DNA of 64,000 nt, taken from assembly GCA_026120185.1 (NCBI GenBank), contig JANUWF010001060.1, positions 1,316,001 through 1,380,000 on the forward strand, given 5' to 3'. This document shows positions 24,132 to 35,136 of this stretch, one piece after another (the stretch's first letter is position 1; each line of letters opens with the position of its first letter). A program made the translations under genes and the position numbers. The notes beneath the pieces were generated by a model. It was not told the DNA's origin. It made no database searches and saw only the letters and a list, made by a program, of their open reading frames with translations. The DNA is from Voacanga thouarsii. Its lineage: Eukaryota > Streptophyta > Magnoliopsida > Gentianales > Apocynaceae.

Positions 24132-25862
24132 ATGTGTCGGAATGTGGTTCAAGGACAAGGATGAGCTACTGTGGGCTGTTAGGTCATGGTCCGTGCAAAT
24201 GGGCCAAGAGTTTACAGTCCTAGAAAGCAAGTCTACACTTTGGATTGCTGAGTGCAAAAATTCTACTAACGAACATCGATGTTATTGACGGATCCGTGCG
24301 CGGAAGAAAGCAAAGTACAATTTATGGCAAATTACTCACTGGCACGAAGAGCATATTTGTTTGGTTTGGACAGTCGATGTAAACCATCGCAATATGAGCA
24401 CCAATTTTATGGTAAAGCACATTATGACTATGATACACGATAAGCCTAAGATTACAGTGCGCGAGATTAATAGTCATATTCAGAATGTATTGCATTTCAT
24501 CTTACAAAAAATGATGGAATGTCAGGAGGATGGCTATTTAGATGGTTTATGGGGATTGGCCTTCTTCATTTGAGCAGTTGCCACGATTCATGCTTGCACT
24601 GTAGGATTTGAATCCAGGGACGGTAATTGAATGGCAACATTTACCATTTGACAGCAACGGTGCTAAGACTTTTGGATCATTTTTTGGTCTTTCAAACCAT
24701 GTATTGATGCATTCGTTCACATGAAGCCAGTAATCAGCATTTATGGGATATTCCATAGGGATATATACAAGGGAAAGCTTTTGACGGCAATTGGTCAAGA
24801 TGCAAACAATCATATATTACCCTTTGCATTTGCAGTTGTGGATGAAGAAACCAATAAGAGTTAGGGATAGTTTTTGTGGTTACTGAGGGCACATGTTCTG
24901 AGGGATCATAGAGTATGTTTGATATCAGATCGGCACAAGAGGATAGTGAATGCGATACATCAACAGCCTCTCTGGCAAGAGCCATTGGCAGTGCATAGAT
25001 TCTGTCTTAGACATATTTGGAGTAACTTCAATGCGAAGTTCAGGTACCACTAACTAAAGAAATTGATGTATTTTTTAGGATTATAGATGAAATAAATATA
25101 TTAAGTCCCCTTGCAAAGGCATGGCTTGATGCGATTCCATTGGAGTAATGGACTCTTGCTTATGATGGTGGGTATCAATACGGGAATATGACAACAAATT
25201 TGGCAGAATCATTCAATAGTGTTGTCAAAGGCTAACATGCTCTACCCATCAAGGTGATCGGCGAGTCTTCATTCAATAAAATAGTCAAGTATTTTAATGA
25301 CCATACACAGGAGGCCAATCACGGTCGATATCACTTTCCTTCTAAGATATGGTCCAAATGTATACAGAATGAGATAAAGGGGAAAAGTCATCATGTGCAG
25401 GCTTATAACCAAGGTCGGGGCATTTTTGGTGTTGTGTCAGGATATCGCGCACATGGTAAGGGAAATAATACATATCAAGCTGATCTTGGTTCGAGAACAT
25501 GCAGTTACGCCAAGTGAGAAATATATGAAATACCTTGTTTGCACGCATTTACAGCTTGTCAGTAGGTAGGGTTGAATCTTGAGGATCTCGTGTCACCCTT
25601 AAACACGACACCGTACTACAAAATGACATATTCAGGATAGTTTAGACCTATTCTTCACGAGGATTTTTGGCGCACTCCCCTGTTTACGTTGGCACCGAAT
25701 CCGTACCGGTTCAAGAACCGTCGTCGTGGTCGTATGAGGACATCGAGGATTAGAAATGAGATAGACGAGTGCAACCCTGATTGGCCGCCACGTTGTAGGA
25801 ACTGTCACCAGACTAGACACAACAGGAGAAATTACCCCAACAACGCCATTAAACGGGGTTGA
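24127..25862 (+). pseudogene. MULE (mudrA-like) transposase pseudogene, 3' part
   Basis: The reading opens with the MuDR DNA-binding domain (VGMWFKDKDELLWAVRSW), then a segment typical of plant MULEs (NLWQITHWHEEH, VDVNHRNMS). The transposase core follows (YKGKLLTAIGQDANNHILPF, FAVVDEE, LISDRH, HRFCLRHIWSNFNAKF), then a SWIM-like piece (EIPCLHAFTACQ) and a C-terminal zinc knuckle (CRNCHQTRHNRR). The gene is dead. Stops occur after CKNSTNEHRCY, near 24571 and at several later points. The first catalytic Asp of the DDE triad appears replaced by Tyr (ISIYGIF where relatives have SIDGTH). The last Cys of the zinc knuckle is Tyr. Confidence 0.9.
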
Positions 25863-26178
25863 TATATTTTCTGTAGTTCCTTGTATTATCTTTAATTTAT
25901 GTATTGTTGTATCAAGTTTCAATGTTGTATTATGTACACCTTGTGTATTGCTATGTAACTTGTGCATAAACTGAAGACACGGGAAGTGTTAACCTTAAAT
26001 TGATGTATTGAGTACTCTGTTTTAATGTCTTTACTTTATTCGATTCATTCAGTCGATTGATTTCTACAAATTAAAGTCTACTTGAGTATTACTTATTTCA
26101 ATTTATAACATTTTTTTTGTATTTTATATTGATTAATAAAATGACAAATTCTTTACTGTCTTCATTTTAGAACATTAT

Positions 26179-28460
26179 GTACGAGCCTACGCCTGATAGA
26201 GTTGACCCCGGCCCAATTATACCAGACGTATTAACCATGCAACATAGACATAGATTTACACATATTTGGGTAGGACAATTACCAGATACTATCCTTAGTG
26301 CAAGGCGCAATGACAGTGCCTTTTAGGTTGCTCAGTCACTCGATCCCCGTGTTCAGCAACTTATGGAGTTGGTCGGGTTCGGTGGGGTTATTCGTTTACC
26401 GTATACGAAGATTGATCATCCACTTATTACAGCATTGGTGAAGAGATGGTGTCAGGAGACGCCCACCTTCCACTTACCAGTTGGAGAGGCCACAATTACC
26501 ATACAAGACGTAGAGGTCCTATTCGGCTTACGTGTGGACGGTGAGCCAGTTATTAGTTGTAGATCGACTTATCCGCAAGCAGAGTTGTTAAACATGTGCG
26601 AAGCACTGCTTGGTTTTTGACCCACGGGCACAGATTTAGACGGGTCTCGTTTGAAGTTGAGCTCTATCGAGAAAGCCCTTACTCAGCCGCTCCAGCCATA
26701 CGCGACACCGAATATGGTTGCACAACATGCACGGTGTCGCATCATGCAACTTATTGGTGGGTTTCTATTCTCGGACAAATCTGAGAATCGGGTTCATTTA
26801 CACTTCCTATGATATATCCGTGATCTACAGTTGTCTGGCACAATTAGTTGGGGTAGTGCAGCACTGACTCATTTATATCAATGTATGTGTAATGTAACAA
26901 ACTATACGGCGCATCAAATAAGTGGCCCACTTTTGTTGATTTAGGTTCGAAATAAAATCAAATGTAAGTTAACTATTTTTTTCAACTTTTATTCAAAAAA
27001 TGATCGTGAGATATGGGGCTAAAACTAAAACTCTACTTATATTGTGATAGTTATGGGTTTGGGAGCGCATTCCAAATTTCCAACCATTAGACCGGATTGG
27101 GTATGATCGATAGAGGATATACCCCCTGACGCGCCTAGAGGTTCAGCATGGCAGGGTCTACTTAAGCTTTCCCGCACCCCAACACACGTTCTACTTGCGT
27201 ACAGGGATTAGTTGGATAAGATGCGATATAATCATGTAAGTATAACTATTATGAATTTACAATCAATTATAATAAATATGCATTGATTTACTATATACTG
27301 CTATATATCTCATTTCACAGTTTATATGGTGTCCTTATGATGAGCACATGTTGGCATCCCTACCCCCGTATTGCACACATAGGAGAAACATTTGGATGTC
27401 CGTTACGTCTCTATTGTGTTGGGAGACGATAGAGTTACATCGCCCTGATCGAGTGCAGCGACAATTTAGATTGGTGTAGCCAATTCTTGATGTTGTTGAC
27501 ACGGGGGTAGATTTGCATCATCGTGACATGCTGACGACTGATGGTGGGTGGGACGATATTGATGCACTGTACCTCGCTAACTGGATAAATCGCCAGGCAT
27601 ATGTTTTAATAGGACAGTCCACTTTTTGGTGAAAATGTGGTCTCGAATGGATATGCTGAGTGGTATTAGAGGCGCACATGACGATTGATTGGCAATCCGA
27701 CCATACAGCAACCGAACCCCGTGGGCTATCAATCTAGTAGTACACTAGCTGAATTATGTGTAAATAAAATTTTTTCTCATGTGAATATATATAGAGAATT
27801 TCTAATTTTGTATATTTTTATTAACATTTTATTAAAATGCATGTGCAGACCAATACCCTCCACCGAATTTTGCATCTAAACGACACTGCACCAACTCAAC
27901 GTGCTGAACCATTGTAAGCACAATCAGTCGGGAGGATATCAGATATTGCCAGGCGTACGTTGACTGCTGTTGGCGAAGCAGATCGTATACAACACATACC
28001 GTACAAGCCATCAAGATGATCTTATACTTCTGATCCGATACCGTCGATTCCACAACAAATCCCTCGAAAAGTACCACCGATTCGAAGAGGCGGTAGGCGG
28101 GCACGTCGTTGTGCTGCGGCTGATGAAGTCCCTCAGCAAAATCACTACTCACCTGTGCCAGCAGATGAAGGTGATTATGTGGCAGGTGATCCTGCAGCTA
28201 TTGATAAATTCGTCACTCCACAGCATCTAGTTTTCGATATTAGGCGCCATTCTTCTGTCGGTGAGTATGATATTGGTCCCTTTACTGAGTAGTCTCGTAG
28301 ATGGCATACACAGTCTGAAGAGATTGCAAGTCTTTCATACGCTACAGAAGAACATAATGAAGTACAACCTGAACCACAACCTCAAGAACAACCTTGAAGA
28401 CGGGTTCAACCTCCGAGGAACCATCGAGGATTTCATTGTGGGACTAGCTTTCATCCATTT
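26179..28460 (+). pseudogene. Plant mobile domain (PMD, MAIN-like) gene, decayed
   Basis: From ATG 26179 a broken reading shows plant mobile domain landmarks: LMELVGFGGVIRLPYTKIDH, LVKRWCQETPTFHLPVGEA, TITIQDVEVLFGLRVDG, then KALTQPLQPYA and later WCPYDEHMLASLPPYC. Stops lie near 26323, 26619 and 26811, and more follow; an intron-like gap lies around 26960-27055. The C-terminal part (about 28040-28420) is Pro/Gln/Arg-rich. Such genes are often annotated as serine/threonine phosphatase 7 long form homologs or MAIN-like proteins, and the domain is known to travel with transposons. It lies about 315 bp downstream of, and on the same strand as, the MULE transposase, so it may be the second gene of the same element. 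Confidence 0.82.
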
Positions 28461-28499
28461 TTTTTACGAATTCATATGTAATAAAGTTATTTGGTAGAT

Positions 28500-29107
28500 C
28501 GACTTATTTTTACTAAAATATTCAATTATAATTATCGAAAACATTCACGAAATATTAAATAATAATCCAATCACTCGAATATTATATAATAAATATTAAT
28601 GAAAGATTCACTACTTATTTTTCACTAGAATATTCAACAAAATATTCAACTATAATTCAAACTATTATTCGCTAAAAATAAAATTTAGTATTTGCATAAT
28701 TTCTTTAATTTTTCACATATTATTAACTTTTGGTCAAAAATAAATTATTCGAAATAAAATATAAAGGGATTATAGATTTACATAATTGAGATTTAAATTT
28801 GAACATAGTTTTTAGATAATGGAGTTTATAAAATTTAAATAATTGATATTTGCAATATTTATACTTTTTGCAAATAATTGATATTTATAGTATCAATAAA
28901 TTCTAAATTTGTTATAATTAAAATTTAATATTTTATTGATAATATTTTTAAATTTATTTAGAAGTTATAATTATTTCTATTCTTATTGACAGAGTGAAAT
29001 TGAAAGCAATATTATTACAGGAAAAAAAATTATTGCCCGTGAATGTAAAAGATTCAAATTCGGAGAGGAAGAAGATAAGGTGCAAGACCCGAGGAGAGGA
29101 GAGTATT
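28500..29107. other. AT-rich spacer after the PMD pseudogene
   Basis: No coding signal with family similarity. Strongly AT-rich up to about 28990. Confidence 0.5.
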
Positions 29108-29238
29108 CCTCGCGTTTGCCAGACGCAAGGAGTGACAGACGCAAGGCACCCATTGCACGGGGCTAACCCTGTGAAAAAGTCACCTCGCGTCTACCGGACG
29201 TGAGGCATTAGCATATCTCGCGCCCGGCAGACACGAGG
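29108..29238. repeat. Cluster of imperfect palindromes (CTCGCGT...ACGNGAGG type)
   Basis: Three units at 29108-29130, 29183-29205 and 29217-29238 share CTCGCG at one end and GACGYRAGG or a variant at the other, so each can fold on itself. A half unit (CAGACGCAAGG) lies at 29136-29146. The block is GC-rich within AT-rich DNA and sits close to the likely 3' end of the MULE/PMD unit. Confidence 0.7.
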
Positions 29239-30293
29239 AACCTCCACCAGGGGGTATGGGTTGATTTTGAACTCGGTTGCGGGTAGAAATTCCAAAAAAA
29301 ACCCATTTTAGTCAAAAATTCCTTTTACTATCCACTTTATCTTTATGTCTAGAAAATGAGGACCCCATTTCTTGAATTCTTTAGTATTTTCACTATTTTA
29401 TTTGGCTATTTCTCTATGTATTCGGTAATTGGTCAGCAATTAGCTTCAAGATCCGTGGATTTGTCCACAAGGTATTAATTCATCAATTAAAAATACATTG
29501 AATTTATTAGTTTTCTAGAGTTTGAAGGTTCTTTCTTGGGTGCCATTGGTCAGAATCAGCTAATGGAATTAAAGACGTTTGGCTGCTCTATCAGCAGCGG
29601 TAATCCACCATTCAGACTCGTAGGTTTCTTTTTTTTTGTGTGTGTGTGTGTGTGTGTGTTTTATTGAGTTTTATATAATAGTGGAAACATCAACCACTCT
29701 CATGCATAGGGCGTGCGCATCCGCGGGCCCTTTGCTTCACGTACAAAAAAAGTACAGTATTTTTGAGTTAGGATGAGGGATAAATCATTAATTCCTAAGG
29801 ATGTATTTGGATTGAGAATTAGTCAGAATAAAAAATTTAAAGTTTGAGAATAAATTATCTGAAAAAATATATTAGAAGATTATTATTATAAAATTTTTTT
29901 TATATATAATTTAAATAAATTTTTTATAAAGTTTTAATTTTAGTAACATAAAATTAAAAATTTTAAAAGACTGAGTGATCGTCATTAAATTCAACTCAAT
30001 TTAAAATATTAATTTAATTAAAAATAATTACAATATAAATATTTTATTTAAAAATTATTGTATACATGTATTATATTTTTTCTTTCATTTTACGTTACCC
30101 AATACATATTTTTTTTAAAGAGAATATTCAGAGAATTCCTTTAACAGTGTGAACAAAATAGAAAATTGTTTATAAACAGGATTTTGTCCATCCATCTTCC
30201 TATTTCTCTTTCCCTACCCCACTCAGGGGCGGCGATTGTAGTTGTCTTGTCTCTAGTCTTTATCCGCTTTTTCTCAACTCTTAAATAAATATT

Positions 30294-30610
30294 ATTCAAT
30301 CCGTCCCTATTTATTTATTACAATTAAAAAATTTTATATCTTTTTTTATTTATTACATTAAAAAAATTTAAATATCTTTAATATTAATTTTATTACTATA
30401 TATTTGTATTAAATATTTAAAAAAATAAAAATGTAGTAACTTTAAAAAGAGAATTGAATAAATAAAGTAAGAAAATAATTGTGAAAATATTAAATTCAAA
30501 GATATTTTAAAATGTATAAATAAAGTTGTATGGATTTAAGATACTAACTAATTTTTCTTAAATTGTGTGAAATAGTTAATTGTGACAGATAAATAAGAAT
30601 GAAGAGAGTA
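30294..30610. mobile_element. Stowaway-like MITE, degenerate
   Basis: The left end (CCGTCCCTATTTATTTATTACA) and the reverse complement of the right end (CTCTCTTCATTCTTATTTATCTGTCACA) form imperfect terminal inverted repeats. Length about 317 bp, no coding capacity, very AT-rich. Confidence 0.55.
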
Positions 30611-31013
30611 TTTTGATTTTTTATTTAAAATTATTTATAATTTTTTGAATACATTTATTATTTTTAATTATATTTTTATTATTATCATATTAAATCATAA
30701 TTTTAATTTTTAAACTAACTCTATAATTTTTAATAAAAATTAATTTCGTCGTAAAAAAGAATACTCTTTAGATATATATGTCTTAATTTTCTTAATACAT
30801 GTACATTCTCCAAAATAATAATCATTTGAGAACAAAGAGAATATTATTATTAATTTTCTAAATTTGCATTTGAATATATCTAAAGTATAAAAAAAAACTC
30901 TAAATGAGGACTATTATTTTCACCTGGAAAGGATATGAATAGAAATTCAACGGCTACGTATATTGTTTTCTTTTTCCTAGGTCAAAGCTATATACACTGT
31001 ATTTGCTATAAAT

Positions 31014-31286
31014 TACTTTATCCGTTCCATAATATAAGTCGTTTGACTAAATTTCACATATATTAAAATTTTTAAAAATAAAGTGACTTTATATTTTTTT
31101 TTCTTTTTAAAACACTCATATTTAAATATCTTGGAAATAAAAAAAGAAATAAGAGAGAAAGAGAACAATAAATAAGAATAAAAATATAAAAATAACTTTA
31201 AAACTTTTCTGAAAAGTTCCAACTACTTATAATTTGGGACAGCAAAAGTAATCTCTAATAACTTATATTATGAGACGGAGGGAGTA
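31014..31286. mobile_element. Stowaway-type MITE
   Basis: Flanked by TA on both sides. The right end reads, in reverse complement, CTCCCTCCGTCTCATAATATAAGT, the classic Stowaway terminus; the left end is a diverged copy (CTTTATCCGTTCCATAATATAAGT). Length about 270 bp and no coding capacity. TA duplication and terminus fit mobilisation by a Mariner-type transposase. Confidence 0.8.
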
Positions 31287-34264
31287 AAAGAATAGAGAAT
31301 AGGATTAACATTTTTACTTTGCGAGAAGTAATATGAAAAATTTTTACTTTTTAATCTTTAAAAAAATTTAAAAATTATTACATTTTTTTCTAACATATTC
31401 TTTTATAGAATTTATCCTTCCATCTTCAAGTTCTTGATTCCATCCATAAATACAATTTTTTTTTTTTGCATGATATTTAAAAATGTTGTAAAGAGAAGCT
31501 TGTGTCACATTTTCTTCAAGTGATCAGGGATGGAGAAACCTAATCTTGATTATTTTAAATTAAAAAATAACAAAAATATTTTTTATGTAGAAACATGAAA
31601 ATATTACTACAAGAGAGAAAAAATATTAGTATTATATTCTCATCTTTCTTGAAACGTACTCAATCTATAGTGAGAAAATTGAATTATCCTAAGTTAATAC
31701 CAACCTCTACTTTAACATAAATATATCCATCAGATTCCCTTCACAAAAACATCCATGAAAATGTTGCCCACTTGAGTCAGAATCAGTCCATTCTCTGGTC
31801 TATCAAAGTTACTGTTAAAGAGAGATGGAGGAAGCAAAGAGAAATGGAGGTTTGGTAGCTTTTGTTTAGGCTTTCGGTTTGGTGAGAAGACAAGGTGTGT
31901 GTGTGTGTGCGCTGCCAAGATGCTGCCGAAAGATGACTCATTTCTTTATACCTCCAACCACAGCTCTCTCATCTTTGTGAACCTCATTTTCTTGGCCTTT
32001 CCTGACTAGCCAATACAAAAAAAACACTATTTTTTTGGAGTTTTCTATGATAAACTAATACAAAACTCCAATATAGTCTAATGTTTTGTGTGCCACAAAT
32101 TGGAGTTTCTTATAATTTAGCTTTTGTTGTTTGCTACCCACTGATCCCTTATCAAAAAGTTGCATCATTCAAAGCACATTCTATGTCAGCCCTTTGTGGG
32201 ATAAGAGAAGATTGGTGGCCGCCCTTTGAGGAATTTTTCTTCTTCTTCATCATCATCCATGAGTCACCTCCATGTGAAGATATTGGATGTTTTGTAAAAT
32301 GAAGAATCTAAAACCCTTGGTTCATAGGTAGGGTTTTGTCGATTAGAGGCATAAAATGGCCCTACATTATATTTATTAAGCTTTCAATGTCTTGATAAAG
32401 ACCCTACTCAAATCCTAGTGAAAGCTCTCCACTCTTGATGTCTGCCTAATTTTCTCCTTCCTTTTCTTTTTCTTTATTTCCCCCTTTTTTTTCCCTTTCT
32501 TTTTCTTAGTATGTTGCTTCCCATTAACCAATCAAAAGACACTAGAATCACCAAGCTTTGAATGAATTATATAATAAAGTGGTTGTTTAGTTGTGAAGAA
32601 AGACATCCTCTTTTAAAGTCTATTAAGTTGTGTGTTTGATTTAAATTTCATTTTTTATGTGATGGCAAGAAGAAAAAAAGAACAGAAGGACGGTGATATT
32701 TTTTCGTTCGAATTTAAAGAACATATTTTAATTTGACACAAAAATTTAGAAAAATATTATTTGACTATAAATAAATTACTGTATTATATTCTTTTTGATT
32801 ATATATATTTGTGATAAAATGAAAGAGTTAATAGAATTTTGTAATTCTTCAAATGGAGGGAGTTAATTATAGAATTTTTAAAAAATATATGTTTATTTTA
32901 GAAAAGTAAATATTTATTTTTGAACATTTTAAATAGAAATTTACACATTCAATTATAGATAGAGTAAGTATACAGTATAATTCTTGGTTGATATAGCAGA
33001 TCTTAGCTTTGAATTTTGACTAGCCAAGCACTTTTTGTTAATTCCCTAATGATTCTTTTTTTTTTTTTTGGGTGCCCACTTTGAGTGAAGGAAGCAAGGA
33101 ATAAGTTGTGGTTCTCTAATTTCTAAACACCATTATGCTTTTTGACAAAATTAGTTATATTTTATAAAAAGAGGCAGTAATTTGGCTCTTGGGAATTCAA
33201 TTTTATATTTTCCTTTTATACTTTTCCATTTTTTTATCTGTCACTTTTGATTTTTTTTAATAAGAGTAATTTAATTTTTTAAAAAACTCTATAAATATTA
33301 AAAAATTTAACTTCTTTTCTAATGATGTCTCCAAAGAACCAAAATGCTAAGCACGCTTTTTACACACTTTTTTTCCTCCCCATTGATGATAACGTTTTGG
33401 CCTATAATTTCCACGATATGACTCATCAAGGAATCCCAGCATCGTTGGCTGTGGTCGCTTTTTCCAAATTCCCTTTCTAATCAGTTGGTATATATCAAAA
33501 TCATTCTCCTGATTGAAAATGGCAACTTGTTTCGAATTGAATTGAACTTAGCTTTCATTTTATTGGCTATTGACTAACTTCAAAGTTAATGATGAAGAAG
33601 ATAAGCATATTCAGTAATTTTCAGATAGTTTTAAGGGAAATTAAATTTTATATTTCTTAAATAACATTCGACATTTAAATTATATTTATAAAACAATTTG
33701 TTTACCGAGCATTCAAATGTATTTTTTAATTATTATTACTCTTAAATAGGGACGAAATATATATTGAAAAATAATATTATAATTTAAAAAAAATTGAGAG
33801 TGAAATGCAAAATTTTAGAAATTTTTTTAAAGATAAATTATAATATTTTGAAAAAATTTAGGAGGCACAATTCTGTCTAGGCTCTTAAGGTAATATTTTA
33901 GTAATTAAATTTCTAATGTTGGAGTTTTAAATTTTAAGTATATATATTATAATATTTTATCACCGTCCACATTCAAAAAGTACTTTTTCTTATTCAAAAC
34001 TTTATTTCCCATTTTTGGGAGGCAAATTTTATTCACTTTTTTGGAAAAAAGAATGTGCACAACAAAAGAATGTCCAAATACAAATTGGATGTATTTGGAC
34101 AGCTACCTAACCTACAAAAATTTCTTATCTCATTTGAAAAGAATTTCAATTCAAAGTGATTTACAATTCCCGATAATTAATTTCAATTCGCAACAGAAGT
34201 TGTATACTCATAAAATATTATATTCTTCCAACACATGTTTTTTTTTTTTCAAATTTTAAAATTT

Positions 34265-34315
<51 letters not shown>

Positions 34316-34354
34316 ACAAATAGTTACACAATGAGTCTTGAAATACGAATTTCC

Positions 34355-34802
34355 TTGGGGCATATTTGAATCGGGAGAAAGGAAAGGAAATAAGATGAAA
34401 TAAATAATTATTTATTGTATTTGGTTAGATATAGAAGGAAAAGAAAGAAAAAGTTAAATATAGCATTGGGAAAACGGGAAGAAAAGAAAAAGGAAATAAA
34501 AGATATTATTTGGGTTTATATTTTTATCTACTTATTTGATGTAATAATATTAACATTTTATTTATTAATGATATTTTAATCTTTTTACTAAAAATTCATT
34601 AAATAAAGTTTCATCTTCTTTCGTTTTCATCCACTTTTAAATGGAAAGAATATTGAAACTTTTATATTGAATCTAATCTTTCTGTTCTCCTTATATTCAT
34701 TTTCTTTCATTTATAAAAAAATAATCTAAATACCTAAAACTCAAACCTATTATTTTCTCTCCTCTCCTTTCCTTCTATTTCTTTCAATCTAAACAGACCG
34801 TA
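34355..34802. mobile_element. Possible MITE with imperfect terminal inverted repeats
   Basis: The left end (TTTGAATCGGGAGAAAGGAAAGGA) partly matches the reverse complement of the right end (TTTAGATTGAAAGAAATAG followed by AAGGAAAGGA). About 450 bp, AT-rich, non-coding. Borders and target duplication are uncertain. Confidence 0.4.
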
Positions 34803-34826
34803 AAAAAAAATAGGTTAGATTTATAG

Positions 34827-35136
34827 TACTTCATTCGTTTCAAAATACTTATTCATGAAACCTTTTGTACACAGATTAAAAGTGTCGAAAATAGTAGAAT
34901 GATTTAGATAAAGTTTCTATTATATCCATATTAAAAATATTACAGCTATTGGTTAGTGAAAATTTCCAAGAAGTAAGAAGAAAAAATAGTTTTGAAAAGT
35001 TGTGTAATTGACTTAGAATAAATAAGGATATAATAGAAAGCAACTAATCATTAATTTTAGAAATATGTATATAAATAAGTATTTTGAAATAAAATAAAAA
35101 AAATTTATAAATAAATATTTTGAAATAGAGAAAGTA
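34827..35136. mobile_element. Stowaway-like MITE, degenerate
   Basis: The left end (CTTCATTCGTTTCAAAATACTTATT) and the reverse complement of the right end (CTTTCTCTATTTCAAAATATTTATT) are inverted repeats with TA at both borders. About 310 bp and non-coding. Confidence 0.65.

Noticed and set aside
32081..32302. A 73-codon plus-strand frame in the intergenic region
   Set aside because: Low-complexity Phe run and no recognisable domain or partner exons.
32200..32460. A possible microRNA precursor
   Set aside because: I compared by eye with the conserved plant microRNA sequences I know and found no match or convincing long hairpin.
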